Assembly (NCBI GenBank): GCA_013178165.1
Contig: JABLXG010000010.1
Span: 1-64,000, forward strand
DNA from: Anaerolineae bacterium
GTDB taxonomy: Bacteria > Chloroflexota > Anaerolineae > Aggregatilineales > Ch27
Direction of reading: 5' to 3'
Length of the DNA stretch: 64,000 nt
Of the stretch, positions 35,878-44,243 are shown one piece after another. The notes under the pieces are model-generated. The model had not been told where the DNA came from. It did not search any database and saw only the letters and a list, made by a program, of their open reading frames with translations. Within the stretch, counting starts at the first letter, position 1. The number at the start of each line of letters is the position of its first letter. Made by a program: the position numbers and the translations under genes.

Positions 35878-36714
35878 ATGGCTGTGACAACAATGACCGG
35901 CGCCCGCCCGCAGGTGGGTGCCCCCCTGACCACCCCGCGCCTGCCCCTGCTGCGCCAGATCGCGCTACTGGCCTGGCGCAACCTGGTAACCATCTCCCGC
36001 ACCCCGGAGGCTATCCTGCCGCCGGTAGCGATCAGCGTCTTTTTCCTGGTGATCTACCAGTCCACGCTGGGCGGGGCAGCCAGTTTTCTACCAGGCCTGG
36101 CAGGCAAGAGTTACCTGGGCTTTATCCTGCCGCTGTCGATCATCAGCTCGTCGCTGGCCGGGGCGGGCATTGCCGCCCAGAACCTGGTGCGCGATCTTTC
36201 CAGCGGCTACTTTGACAAGCTGCTGCTGACGCCGGTCAGCCGCGCCGCGCTGGTGCTGGGGCCGATCCTGGCCGGGGCGGTGATCCTGGGCCTGCAGGCG
36301 AGCATCGTCATCACCGTCGGCCTGCTGCTGGGCCTCCAGCCGGCGACCGGCCTGCCGGGCCTGCTGGCGGTGATCGGGCTGGCCGTGCTGCTGGGGACGG
36401 GCTTCGCTGGCTTCACCGTCTCCGCCGCGCTCGGCTCCGGCAGCGCCGCCGCCACTCAGGGCGCAGGCTTTATCTTTTTCCCGCTAACCTTCCTGACGGC
36501 CAGCTTTGTCCCGCTGGCCCTGTTGAGTGGCTGGCTGCGCACCGCCGCTGAACTGAACCCGATCACCTACGTGCTGGAAGCCATGCGCAGCCTGCTGCTC
36601 ACCGGCTGGGATGGCGAGCTACTGCTGAAGGGTGTGGCGGCCACGTTGATCCTGGCGACGGCCATGTACGCCCTGGCCGGCTTTGCCCTGCGGACACGCA
36701 CCCGCCGCAAGTAG
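35878..36714 (+). CDS. ABC exporter permease (DrrB-like)
   Basis: A 278-residue membrane subunit of the ABC-2 type with six predicted helices. Recognisable are ALLAWRNLVTISRTPEAI near the start, FIFFPLTFLTASFVPLALL (the conserved ABC-2 segment) and LNPITYVLEAMRSLLLTG near the end. GGAGA lies 7 bases before the ATG, and the upstream ATPase is its obvious partner. Together with the ArsR-type repressor this makes a regulated efflux cassette. Confidence 0.9.
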   Translation: MAVTTMTGARPQVGAPLTTPRLPLLRQIALLAWRNLVTISRTPEAILPPVAISVFFLVIYQSTLGGAASFLPGLAGKSYLGFILPLSIISSSLAGAGIAAQNLVRDLSSGYFDKLLLTPVSRAALVLGPILAGAVILGLQASIVITVGLLLGLQPATGLPGLLAVIGLAVLLGTGFAGFTVSAALGSGSAAATQGAGFIFFPLTFLTASFVPLALLSGWLRTAAELNPITYVLEAMRSLLLTGWDGELLLKGVAATLILATAMYALAGFALRTRTRRK

Positions 36715-36749
36715 AGGCCGGTCGCGCCATCCGCAGATGAACTCATACA

Positions 36750-36792
36750 GACGTCGGGCCGGGGAGTCACCCCCAACGCCCGGCGTCTTTTC
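36750..36792 (+). terminator. Rho-independent terminator
   Basis: A 10-base stem (GACGTCGGGC with GCCCGGCGTC, one G-T pair) followed by TTTTCG. Ends the exporter operon. Confidence 0.75.
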
Positions 36793-36902
36793 GTCCCCCG
36801 GCCACAGATCGGCCCCAAAGCGGCCACACCTGTCGCCCCGTTCCACCGCGGCCTGCCCTACCCTGATGGGTGAGCACCATCTGGCCGGAAAGGAGGCTCC
36901 CC

Positions 36903-37415
36903 ATGCCGGAATGGACGACGATGAGAACCTTGGTTACGGGCGACCTGGTCACCGAAGAGGATATGGCCGCCCTGCGCGGCAATCTGCACTATCTGCTTGA
37001 CCCCAACAAGGTTCGCCTGATCCACAACAGCGGCAGCGGCTACACCACAACCAGCACCAGCTTTGTGGACATCGACAGCGCCAACCTGAGCATCACGCTA
37101 CAGACGCACGGCGGGCCGGTGCTGGTCACCTTCGCCGCCAACGCCTACGCCAGTAACGCCAGCTACCGCGCCCGCTTTGATCTCAGCGTGGATGGGACGC
37201 GCTACACCGGAATGCCGCTCGGCCTGCTGCAGGCGTCCAACCTGGGCAACGATGTGACCGCTGCGACGCCGGTCGCTTTCGCCGTGCTGGTCACCGGCCT
37301 GGCAGCCGGGACGCACACCTTCCGCCCGCAGTGGTGTGTGACCAGCGGCAGCACGGTATCGCTGGTTTCGTACACGGCTTACAACGCGATCGCGCTGGCC
37401 GCTATTGAGCTGTAA
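36903..37415 (+). CDS. Beta-rich protein, tail/fibre-like
   Basis: A 170-residue protein beginning with a short helix then a beta-sandwich region (SGYTTTSTSFVDIDSANLSI, HGGPVLVTFAANAYA, RFDLSVDGTRYTG, GTHTFRPQWCVTSGSTVS). Such sequences recur in phage tail or fibre-associated proteins and in bacterial surface proteins. No signal peptide. GGAGG lies 6 bases before ATG 36903; upstream starts lack one. It pairs with the small gene 12 bases downstream. Whether this is a phage remnant or a cellular pair is undecided. Confidence 0.6.
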   Translation: MPEWTTMRTLVTGDLVTEEDMAALRGNLHYLLDPNKVRLIHNSGSGYTTTSTSFVDIDSANLSITLQTHGGPVLVTFAANAYASNASYRARFDLSVDGTRYTGMPLGLLQASNLGNDVTAATPVAFAVLVTGLAAGTHTFRPQWCVTSGSTVSLVSYTAYNAIALAAIEL

Positions 37416-37427
37416 GGAGCGCCCGAA

Positions 37428-37787
37428 ATGCCGGACATGACAATCGAGAAAACGACCATCAATCCGGAAAGGCTCGATGCCGAACTGCGGGCGGCACTGG
37501 GGGAAGCCTGCCTGGGGCTGAGCTTCAGCGAGGGCCGGGTGCGTGTGCACCTGGCTGCAGCGCCCACGCCGCAACAGGCCGCGCTGGCCGCGGCCATCGT
37601 GCGCGATCACGACCCCGCTCGCCTGACCGGCGCCCAGCAGACCGCCCGTGAACGGGAGACATGGCCGGTATTCCGGCTAGACAGCGAAGCGCTGGCTGCT
37701 GAATTCGCCGCGCTGGACGAAGCCGCCTTCCGCCGGGAGGTCGCCCGCGCCCTGGCCGCCCTGCGAACCCTGTTACGCGGCAGCTAG
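37428..37787 (+). CDS. Small protein paired with 36903 gene
   Basis: A 119-residue soluble, alanine- and glutamate-rich protein, largely helical (ERLDAELRAALGEACLGL; AALDEAAFRREVARALAAL). AGGAG lies 8 bases before the ATG, and the gene starts 12 bases after its neighbour, so they are co-transcribed. Its stop overlaps the stop of the convergent aminotransferase gene. No known family recognised; a phage-type chaperone or assembly role is a guess. Confidence 0.65.
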   Translation: MPDMTIEKTTINPERLDAELRAALGEACLGLSFSEGRVRVHLAAAPTPQQAALAAAIVRDHDPARLTGAQQTARERETWPVFRLDSEALAAEFAALDEAAFRREVARALAALRTLLRGS

Positions 37788-38914
37788 GCCGGTGTTGACG
37801 TGGCGGCAAGGGCCTCTCTCAGCGCGGCGACCACGCGCTCGATCTGCGCTTCGGTCATTTCCGGGTAGATTGGCAGGCTGAGGATCGTCCGGGCTGCCGC
37901 TTCCGTATGCGGAAAGTCGCCGCGCCGTGTGCCCAGAAACTCCAGCGCGGGCTGCAGGTGCAGTGGCAGCGGGTAGTGGATGCCCGCGCCAATGCCACGC
38001 TCGTGCAGGGCGGCCAGAATACGGTCGCGGCGGGCGGCCTCGACCCGGATGCAATAGATGTGGTAGACGTGCTCCGCGCCGGGCAGCGTCACGGGCGGGA
38101 TCACCCCCGGCAGGTCGCGCAGGGCGGCGGTATAAGCGGCGGCAATGCGGCGGCGGGCGGCGTTCCAGGCATCGAGGTTGGGCAACTTGGCCCCCAGGAT
38201 CGCCGCCTGGAGCGCGTCCAGTCGTTCGCCATAGCCGATCACGGCATGCTCGTACTTGCTGGTGCGGCCATGATCGCGCAGCTGGGCGATCTGATCGGCC
38301 AGCGCGTCATCATCGGTGCACACAGCGCCAGCGTCGCCATAAGCGCCCAGGTTCTTGCCGGGGTAAAAGCTGAAGGCGGCGGCTACCCCCCACTGCCCGG
38401 CCCGCCGTCCCCGGTAGCTTGCTCCATGCGCCTGCGCCGCATCCTCGATCACGGGCAGGTTATGGCGGCGGGCAACGGCCAGGATCGCATCCATAGGGGC
38501 CAGCTGGCCGTAGAGGTGGACGGGCATGATGGCCCTGGTGCGCGGCGTGATCGCCGCCTCGATCTGATCCGGGTCCAGGTTGTACGTCGCCGGGTCGATG
38601 TCAACAAAGACCGGCCAGGTGCCCAGCGCGATCAGCGGTTCAACGGTGGCGATGAAGGTGTGCGGCGTGGTGATCACCTCGTCGCCAGGGCCAATCCCCA
38701 GCGCCTTAAGGATCAGAAAGATGGCCGCCGTGCCACTGGCGACGCCTACCGCGCGGCGGGTGCCCTGGTAAGCGGCGAAGGCCTCCTCAAAGGCCCGCAC
38801 CTCCGGCCCGCCGATAAAGCCGGTGTGCGCCAGCACCCGGGCGATGGCCGCGTCAATGGCCTGCCGGTGCGCGGCATACTGGGCCTTGAGATCAACCAGA
38901 GGTATCTCATCCAC
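37784..38914 (-). CDS. DegT/DnrJ/EryC1/StrS aminotransferase
   Basis: A 376-residue PLP enzyme that aminates nucleotide-activated keto-sugars for surface polysaccharide. GTAAIFLILKALGIGPGDEV binds the phosphate, VIEDAAQAHGA carries the PLP-Asp and FSFYPGKNLGAYGDAGA the Schiff-base Lys187. The N-terminal IPLVDLKAQY and C-terminal FLGTRRGDFPHTEAAA are usual. Full length. No sugar-dehydratase or nucleotidyltransferase gene is adjacent, so the exact sugar (for example UDP- or dTDP-linked) is unknown. The ribosome site (GGGAG) is 13 bases from the ATG. Confidence 0.9.
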   Translation of the reverse strand: MDEIPLVDLKAQYAAHRQAIDAAIARVLAHTGFIGGPEVRAFEEAFAAYQGTRRAVGVASGTAAIFLILKALGIGPGDEVITTPHTFIATVEPLIALGTWPVFVDIDPATYNLDPDQIEAAITPRTRAIMPVHLYGQLAPMDAILAVARRHNLPVIEDAAQAHGASYRGRRAGQWGVAAAFSFYPGKNLGAYGDAGAVCTDDDALADQIAQLRDHGRTSKYEHAVIGYGERLDALQAAILGAKLPNLDAWNAARRRIAAAYTAALRDLPGVIPPVTLPGAEHVYHIYCIRVEAARRDRILAALHERGIGAGIHYPLPLHLQPALEFLGTRRGDFPHTEAAARTILSLPIYPEMTEAQIERVVAALREALAATSTPA

Positions 38915-39106
38915 ACCGTCCGCTCCCTTCTATACGCCGCCGGCCACCCCGCCGGGCAACGCCCCCATTATACCGTCCCGCCAACCAGTACAAGAGTCGT
39001 GCTTCTGCCGGGCAGCAAAAAAGCATATGATGAAAGCAGCGCAGCCGCGATCGGCCCTGCGCCACTTATCGCCCAGGCCGACAGAAACTTCTTGTGAGGA
39101 AGGCCT

Positions 39107-40501
39107 ATGCACTGGTTGGTCCGGATTTCTGCACGATCATCGTCGATTCATACCTGCCTGCGGTTATTGATCCTGTTCATTCTAGTGATGGGGGGTACCG
39201 CCGGGAGCCTGCAGGCGCAGGGTAACCTGCTCACCTACGGCACGACCGTCGTCGGCACGCTCACAGCGGAAGCCCCGCTCGGCTTCTACATGTTTAATGG
39301 CACGGTGGGCGACCACGTGACCGCTTACGTCATCGGCATTACACCAGGCATGGTCCCGGCGCTGAGCCTGATGGGCGTCAACCAGCGCCAGCTGGCCGTC
39401 AGCCAGGGCGATCCGCTGCTGGGGGCCAGCGGCGCAGCGCGGATCAGCTATCGTTTGCCAGACACCGGCCTGTACACCCTGATGATCACCAGTACCGGCG
39501 GGACACCCGGCGAGTTTCTGCTGCATCTGGGGGCGCGCCCGGCGGCAGCCAGCCTGGGCCTGGTGCCGAACGTCCCGGTGGCGATCAACATCCCACCCGG
39601 CGCTGCGCCGATCCAGTACAGCTTCGACGCCGACCCGACCGGCCCGCTGACCCTGCAAATCCTGAGCACAACACCTGGTTTTGCCTTCAGCGCCCAGGTC
39701 TACAACCCGCTGGGCCAGCTCATCGGCCTGCTGGGTGGTCCCGGCTTGCAGGGGACAGACCTGACCATCGGTCCGGATAGCGGCCTGTACGAGATCGTCC
39801 TTTCCGGCTGGGCGCCGGAGGCGTCCGGTGCGCTGACGCTGCTGCTGAGTCCGGGCGGCGGGGCGGCCCCTGTCGGCGTGCCCCCCACCCCTGCACCACC
39901 TACGGAAACGCCGCAGGCATCGGTCTGCCTGGTACGCACGGCGGGCAGCACCAATGTCAACATCCGCAGCGGCCCGGCGACCGTCTTCCCCGTCATCGGG
40001 ATGCTCAACCCCGCCAGCAGCCTGGAGGTCATCGGCCAGAGTCTGGATGGAAGCTGGTATGTGGTCAACTTCGCCGGGCAACGCGGTTGGATTTCCGGCA
40101 CGGTCACCCGGCTGGAAGGGCCATGCAGCAGCCTGCTCTTCTTTGAAAGCCCGCCCACACCCACCCCGCTACCCGCCACCGCCACGCCGACCCCGCCGCC
40201 CGGCGCGATCATCAACTTCACGGTGAACGGCACCGGCGCGATCACGGTTGGCCCCGGCGGGTGCGGCACGGTCTCCTGGTACACGGAGAACGTCCGCGAG
40301 GTCTACTACCAGGGCGTTGGCGTCTCCGGGATCGGCTCCCGTGAGGAATGTCCGGCGACCACGACAACGTACACCTTGCGTGTGGTCCTGCAGGATGGCA
40401 GCGTCACCGAACGCTACGTGACCATTAATAAACTATCTCTCATCATCACCCTGCCGCCGATTATCACCCTGCCGCCAATCATCACCCTGCCCGGTCCGTA
40501 A
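39107..40501 (+). CDS. Secreted PPC/SH3 domain protein (paralogue)
   Basis: A 464-residue exported protein. A signal peptide ends at SLQAQG, two PPC-like domains follow (GFYMFNGTVGDHVTAYVIGI near residue 60), then a proline-rich linker, a bacterial SH3 domain (TNVNIRSGPATVFPVIGML), a second Pro/Thr linker and an Ig-like segment (ITVGPGGCGTVSWYTENVRE). It matches 22971-24707 module for module, but the last ~120-residue domain there is missing; the protein ends instead in an I-T-L-P-P-I repeat. AGGAAGG precedes the ATG. Probably surface-exposed; ligand unknown. Confidence 0.8.
   Translation: MHWLVRISARSSSIHTCLRLLILFILVMGGTAGSLQAQGNLLTYGTTVVGTLTAEAPLGFYMFNGTVGDHVTAYVIGITPGMVPALSLMGVNQRQLAVSQGDPLLGASGAARISYRLPDTGLYTLMITSTGGTPGEFLLHLGARPAAASLGLVPNVPVAINIPPGAAPIQYSFDADPTGPLTLQILSTTPGFAFSAQVYNPLGQLIGLLGGPGLQGTDLTIGPDSGLYEIVLSGWAPEASGALTLLLSPGGGAAPVGVPPTPAPPTETPQASVCLVRTAGSTNVNIRSGPATVFPVIGMLNPASSLEVIGQSLDGSWYVVNFAGQRGWISGTVTRLEGPCSSLLFFESPPTPTPLPATATPTPPPGAIINFTVNGTGAITVGPGGCGTVSWYTENVREVYYQGVGVSGIGSREECPATTTTYTLRVVLQDGSVTERYVTINKLSLIITLPPIITLPPIITLPGP
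40445..40498 (+). repeat. Three 18-base tandem repeats in the gene end
   Basis: ATCACCCTGCCGCCGATT and two near copies (starting 40445, 40463 and 40481) encode I-T-L-P-P-I repeats that form the last residues of the protein, so length may vary by slippage. Confidence 0.7.
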
Positions 40502-40523
40502 AGCGTCTTGCTTGCAGGTCCGG

Positions 40524-40554
40524 GGGCGGCCCTCAACCGGGGGCCGCCCTTTTT
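40524..40554 (+). terminator. Rho-independent terminator
   Basis: GGGCGGCCC, 8-base loop, GGGCCGCCC, then TTTTT. Placed after the PPC/SH3 gene. Confidence 0.8.
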
Positions 40555-40593
40555 GTGTTGCGCTCTGGCGCTTCCGGGGAGGGCAGGCCCTGT

Positions 40594-41181
40594 TCAGTAA
40601 GGGCGGCAATAGGTCAGCGTCGGGACTTCTACGCCATCGGTGAAGGTGAGGGTAGTGATGGAAGCGGTTTCCGGGAAGGGGTTGATCAGGAACTGCGTTT
40701 CCAGCGTAAAGGGCAGGCCACGCACCCACAGGTGCATCCACAGCAGCAGCTCCCCATGAGTGACGGCGACGACTTCGCCCTGCGGGAAGCGGCGACGCAC
40801 CCGGCGGATGAAGCGCTGCGCCCGGTTAAAGATGTCTTCCGGCTGTTCGTAATGGGGCGGGATATCCGTGAACATATCCCAGCCGCTAGCTTCGAGCTCG
40901 GCCAGCGGGCGGCCTTCATGGGGGGTATGCGTCTCATCCAGCAGGCGGGAGATGCGCACGCGCAAATCGGGATGCTGACCGGCGATGATCCGGGCTGTCT
41001 GGACGGCGCGCAGACGCGGGCTGCTGAAGACAGCCGCCAGCGGGCGCGCCTGCAGGACTCTGGCGGCGGCCTCCGCCTGCACCCGGCCCGTTGCACTGAG
41101 CGGGAAGCGGGGCAGCCGCCCATAAAGCAGCTGCGCCGGGTTGTGTACCTGACCATGCCGGACAAAATGGATGACGGTCAT
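40594..41181 (-). CDS. Histidine phosphatase family protein (copy 1)
   Basis: A 195-residue phosphoglycerate mutase-like phosphatase. VIHFVRHGQVHNP carries the RHG phospho-histidine motif; VFSSPRLRAVQTARIIA, DETHTPHEGRPLAELEA and VVAVTHGELLLWM (second histidine) complete the site. It dephosphorylates a small metabolite, or a sugar phosphate in nucleotide or cobamide side pathways; substrate unknown. ATG 41181 is preferred over a TTG at 41217 because AGGA precedes it. It lies directly after a close paralogue on the same strand. Confidence 0.85.
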   Translation of the reverse strand: MTVIHFVRHGQVHNPAQLLYGRLPRFPLSATGRVQAEAAARVLQARPLAAVFSSPRLRAVQTARIIAGQHPDLRVRISRLLDETHTPHEGRPLAELEASGWDMFTDIPPHYEQPEDIFNRAQRFIRRVRRRFPQGEVVAVTHGELLLWMHLWVRGLPFTLETQFLINPFPETASITTLTFTDGVEVPTLTYCRPY

Positions 41182-41213
41182 AAGCCCATCCTGGCGTCGC
41201 CACAGAACGGCGG

Positions 41214-41795
41214 TCAATACGGTCGCAGGTAGCTCAGTGCTGGCAGGCGCGCGCCATCGACAAAGGCCAGCGTGGTGATTGACGCGGTGGCGGGATAGGC
41301 GGCGCGATTCTTGGTGTCATCGGTGAAGGGGATGCCGGCCACCCAGAACTGCACGGCCAGCACAATGTCGCCGTGGGTGACCACTGCTACCTCCTGGCCA
41401 GGGTAAGCCGCCCGCAGCCGTCCGATCAGGCGCAGGACGCGCCTGAGGACATCCTCCGGCGTCTCATAGCCGGGCGGCAGATCGGCGTAGAGCCGCCAGC
41501 CCTCGGCCTCCAGATCGGCGGTGGCGCGACCCTGATGCGGGCTGCGCACTTCATCCACCAGCGTGGAAAGGCGCAACGGTAGCCCGTGCGGGCGGGCGAT
41601 GATGGCAGCCGTCTGCCGGGCGCGCAGGCGCGGGCTGCTGATCACAGCAGTCAGCGGGCGATCCTGCAGGTACGCCGCGGCGGCGGCGGCCTGCTCAAGA
41701 CCCCGCTGGCTCAGCCGGTAACGCGGCAGCCGCCCGTAAAGAATGTGCTGCGGGTTATGCACCTCGCCATGGCGAACAAAATAGATGGTAGTCAT
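41214..41795 (-). CDS. Histidine phosphatase family protein (copy 2)
   Basis: A 193-residue paralogue of the preceding entry with the same order of motifs: TIYFVRHGEVHNPQHILYGR, VISSPRLRARQTAAII, DEVRSPHQGRATADLEA, EVAVVTHGDIVLAVQFW. The two share the unusual end A-S-I-T-T-L-x-F-x-D-G and a closing LRPY/CRPY, so they arose by tandem duplication. A good ribosome site is not obvious. It lies upstream in the operon; 32 bases separate the genes. Divergence suggests different substrates. Confidence 0.83.
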   Translation of the reverse strand: MTTIYFVRHGEVHNPQHILYGRLPRYRLSQRGLEQAAAAAAYLQDRPLTAVISSPRLRARQTAAIIARPHGLPLRLSTLVDEVRSPHQGRATADLEAEGWRLYADLPPGYETPEDVLRRVLRLIGRLRAAYPGQEVAVVTHGDIVLAVQFWVAGIPFTDDTKNRAAYPATASITTLAFVDGARLPALSYLRPY

Positions 41796-41915
41796 CAAAC
41801 CCGTCGGGGTCAACAGCCGGTGGGGCAAAACGCAGCCGCCAGCAAGACACAGCCCAGACCCTCAGGCCCGCCAGAAAGGGGCGGTCTGGCGCCTGGCCGC
41901 GCTTATTCTACCCGG

Positions 41916-42194
41916 CTAGGCGGCGTTTTCAAAGGCGGCGACGATCCGCTCCGCCTCCTGGTATTCAGGGCTGCCGGGGGTGGCCTTCTCCAGGATGGCG
42001 GTCGCCTGGATGTACTGCTCAACCGTGATGGTCTGGCCGGCGCGCTGCAGGCGGTTGTGCTGCTCGATGGAAAGCCACAGGCGCTCTTCGGCGGTCAGGG
42101 CGCCTAACTCACGCTCGACCTCGATAACCTGTTCTTCCCGCAAGGCCCCCTGCTGCTCCAGCAGCGCCTTAAGCCGTTCAAAGGCCTCAGTCAT
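41916..42194 (-). CDS. Small helical protein, 92 residues
   Basis: A charged, fully helical protein (ERLKALLEQQGALREEQVIE; EYQEAERIVAAFENAA at the end). GGAGGA lies 6 bases before the ATG. The pattern suggests a coiled-coil dimer. No known family. It lies upstream of the phosphatase pair on the same strand, 120 bases away. Confidence 0.65.
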   Translation of the reverse strand: MTEAFERLKALLEQQGALREEQVIEVERELGALTAEERLWLSIEQHNRLQRAGQTITVEQYIQATAILEKATPGSPEYQEAERIVAAFENAA

Positions 42195-42438
42195 GCAAAT
42201 TCCTCCACAGTAAAGCCGCGCGGTCTCCTGTCCGGGTCAGGTAAAAGGGCACGCGCTGCACAGCGGCTGAAGCCAAGCCGGAACATCTTCACCAGGCACG
42301 ATTCAGCCTAGCGCACAACCCGCGGCCTGACAACAGACCTTTATTCCTACTCCTCCCCCGCGCAACCCGGCCCGCTCCCGGCGCGTATAGATCAACAGCA
42401 TCATCGCCCACTAGCACACACAAGGGGGGTAAAAAAAC

Positions 42439-43092
42439 ATGCTTCAAGAAAAGAATCGGGGGCGCATCATCGCCGGGGCTGCGCTGATTCTGCTGGGTCT
42501 GGCCCAGATCATCACCAACAGCGTTGACGCATCGTGGGAAGTCTGGATGTGGGTTGTGGCGCTGGCTGTGTCGGCCATCGGCTTCGGCTGGCTATACCTG
42601 GCTGAGCGCCAGGTCTGGCAGGTCATTGTGGCTTATGTCTCCGCTGCGGTGCTGGTCGTTGTGGTCATCGCTGCCGTGCTCAAGTTGAGCGGCGTCTGGG
42701 TGCCAGTGATTGTGCTGCTGCTGATCGCCGCGCCCTTTGCCTATAGCGCCTACCGGACCCGCCAGTGGGGACTGGCCATCCCGGCCTATGTCCTGGTAGC
42801 GATCATCCCGGTGCTGTTCCTGGGGGAGGCGGGCAATGAGTCCCAGCTTGTCCCGGCTTATGTCCTGGGCGTGATTGGCCTGCCATTCATCGTTGCCTAT
42901 CTCTACACCCGCCAGTGGCCGCTCCTCATCCCCGGCGGGATCATGGTGCTGATGGCGCTGGCGTTCCTGTTCAGTGCGGTCGAAACGGTTGGCCCGGTCA
43001 TCAGTGTTGTCGTGGCGGTGATCATGATCGTGGCGGGCGCCTATATGCTCCTGGCCGGGCGCGGAGAGGAAAAGCCCAAGCGCGAAGGTTAG
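42439..43092 (+). CDS. Polytopic membrane protein, unknown
   Basis: A 217-residue protein with about eight helices in four hairpin pairs (IIAGAALILLGLAQIITN, VWMWVVALAVSAIGFGWLYL, and so on), ending in a short basic tail (RGEEKPKREG). Internal similarity between halves (TRQWGLAIPAYVLVAIIPVL and TRQWPLLIPGGIMVLMALAF) indicates duplication of a two-helix unit. GGGGGG lies 9 bases before the ATG. No conserved catalytic motif was seen. Alone between convergent genes. Confidence 0.7.
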   Translation: MLQEKNRGRIIAGAALILLGLAQIITNSVDASWEVWMWVVALAVSAIGFGWLYLAERQVWQVIVAYVSAAVLVVVVIAAVLKLSGVWVPVIVLLLIAAPFAYSAYRTRQWGLAIPAYVLVAIIPVLFLGEAGNESQLVPAYVLGVIGLPFIVAYLYTRQWPLLIPGGIMVLMALAFLFSAVETVGPVISVVVAVIMIVAGAYMLLAGRGEEKPKREG

Positions 43093-43180
43093 GCAGCGTG
43101 CCTGTACCCGGCCCAGAGGCAATCCGGAGTACTCACCGGGGTGGTCAGGGATGGCCACCCCGGTTCCTGTTTCTCATCGA

Positions 43181-43690
43181 ATTCTTATAAAAATGACTGG
43201 ATTTATCAACAAATGTGTGCTATGGTACGTATGGTTGAGCGTGAAAACGCTTGATCGGCAGAGTCCACCATCCCAACCCCATCACTGCCCGTGGACTCGC
43301 CTGCACAGACGAAGCTACTGACATTGACCCTCAATGTTCAATCCCCCCCCTGTAGCATCGTCTGTGCAGGCGAGTTCACCGTTGAAGCCCACTATCACAC
43401 TCCGGACTTAGCCGGGCATCGCCATCGTCAATCTCCATTATTGCTCATCGCCGCCCGCATCGTTGATCGTTGCTGCCCCATCCCTACCGGGCGATGCCAT
43501 CTCAACTGAGACAGGCTCCTTATACCAGCATCTGTGCCCTCCTGGAGCCTGTTTTGGAAAGCACACGGCGGCTCCTGAACATTCAGGGGCCGCCGTACTG
43601 CATTATTGCCGGGCGACAGGGCACGTTGCAAAATTCGCAACGCCATCGCCCACGACTTCTGCCGGGCTATCTTCCTATACCAGGAAGAAC
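43181..43690. other. Hairpin-dense intergenic region
   Basis: A ~500-base stretch without a credible gene, between convergent genes. It contains at least seven inverted repeats: AGCGT-GAAA-ACGCT (43239-43252); GAGTCCAC with GTGGACTC (43261/43291); the long palindrome at 43291-43379; GGCATCGCC with GGCGATGCC (near 43425/43490); ACAGGCTCC with GGAGCCTGT (43511/43543); a 15-base hairpin at 43565-43596; and nested GGGCGA/TCGCCC around CGTTGC/GCAACG (43611-43651). The density far exceeds what terminators need, suggesting structured RNA or a decayed element. No known RNA class recognised. Confidence 0.5.
43291..43379. repeat. Long imperfect palindrome
   Basis: The left arm runs from GTGGACTCGCCTGCACAGAC and the right arm from TCGTCTGTGCAGGCGAGTTC; about 22 bases pair with one mismatch, and the stem continues through a GCTAC/GTAGC step. 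Inside sits a perfect ACATTGA-CCC-TCAATGT hairpin. Confidence 0.75.
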
Positions 43691-44194
43691 TCACCCGGCC
43701 AGCTGCGCATAGGTTTCCCCCGTCCAGGCCCGGATCGCATCCCAGTCGCGGAAGTCGCCCTCCGGCGGTTTCATCATGCGCATCATCATCTTCTCCAGCA
43801 GGCCCAACCGCGCCGGCAGCATCCTCCCGGCGAAGAATCCTTCCGCCTGCGGGGTGAAGATGGCCCGCACAGGGTCGAGATAGGCATGCACGGTCTGGCG
43901 GTTTTCCGGTGTGTCCTCATGTAAGGTCAGGCACACGGTGAAGAACGCGGTTGGGCGCTGGCTCAGCGCGTCTTTGTGCGCTTCCACAAAGGACACCGCT
44001 TCCTTGAGCCACTGGCCAACACGGATGGCGCTACCGACAAAGGCCAGATCATAGCCGTCCAGGTCGCGCACGTTCTTGATCGGCACTACGTCCACTTCAG
44101 CGCCTGCTTCCCGCAACACCTTGCCCATGAATTCGGCCACCTCAGCCGTGGCGCCGGTCTTGCTGGCATAGGCGACCAGGACTCGCTTGCTCAT
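43691..44194 (-). CDS. Flavodoxin-like protein (paralogue)
   Basis: A 167-residue flavodoxin-fold protein, paralogous to 2268-2786. VLVAYASKTGATAEVAEFMG is the FMN-phosphate loop, LAFVGSAIRVGQWLKEAVSF the second signature, and EGDFRDWDAIRAW the C-terminal HemG/FldA-like end. FTVCLTLHEDTPENRQTVHA differs from its paralogue. AGGAG lies 12 bases upstream. It follows a CydD-like ABC gene by 113 bases on the same strand and may share its transcript, so a redox link to cytochrome maturation is possible (inference). Confidence 0.82.
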   Translation of the reverse strand: MSKRVLVAYASKTGATAEVAEFMGKVLREAGAEVDVVPIKNVRDLDGYDLAFVGSAIRVGQWLKEAVSFVEAHKDALSQRPTAFFTVCLTLHEDTPENRQTVHAYLDPVRAIFTPQAEGFFAGRMLPARLGLLEKMMMRMMKPPEGDFRDWDAIRAWTGETYAQLAG

Positions 44195-44243
44195 CTCGTC
44201 AATATGCTCCTGTGTGATGATCGATTTGAAAGGGTACCCCCCT

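Noticed and set aside
37907-39097. 396-codon open frame antisense to the aminotransferase
   Set aside because: The opposite strand encodes a full PLP enzyme with its catalytic lysine; this frame has no motif.
43093-43690. Coding genes in the 43.1-43.7 kb gap
   Set aside because: Short open frames there have no ribosome site and overlap the palindromes.
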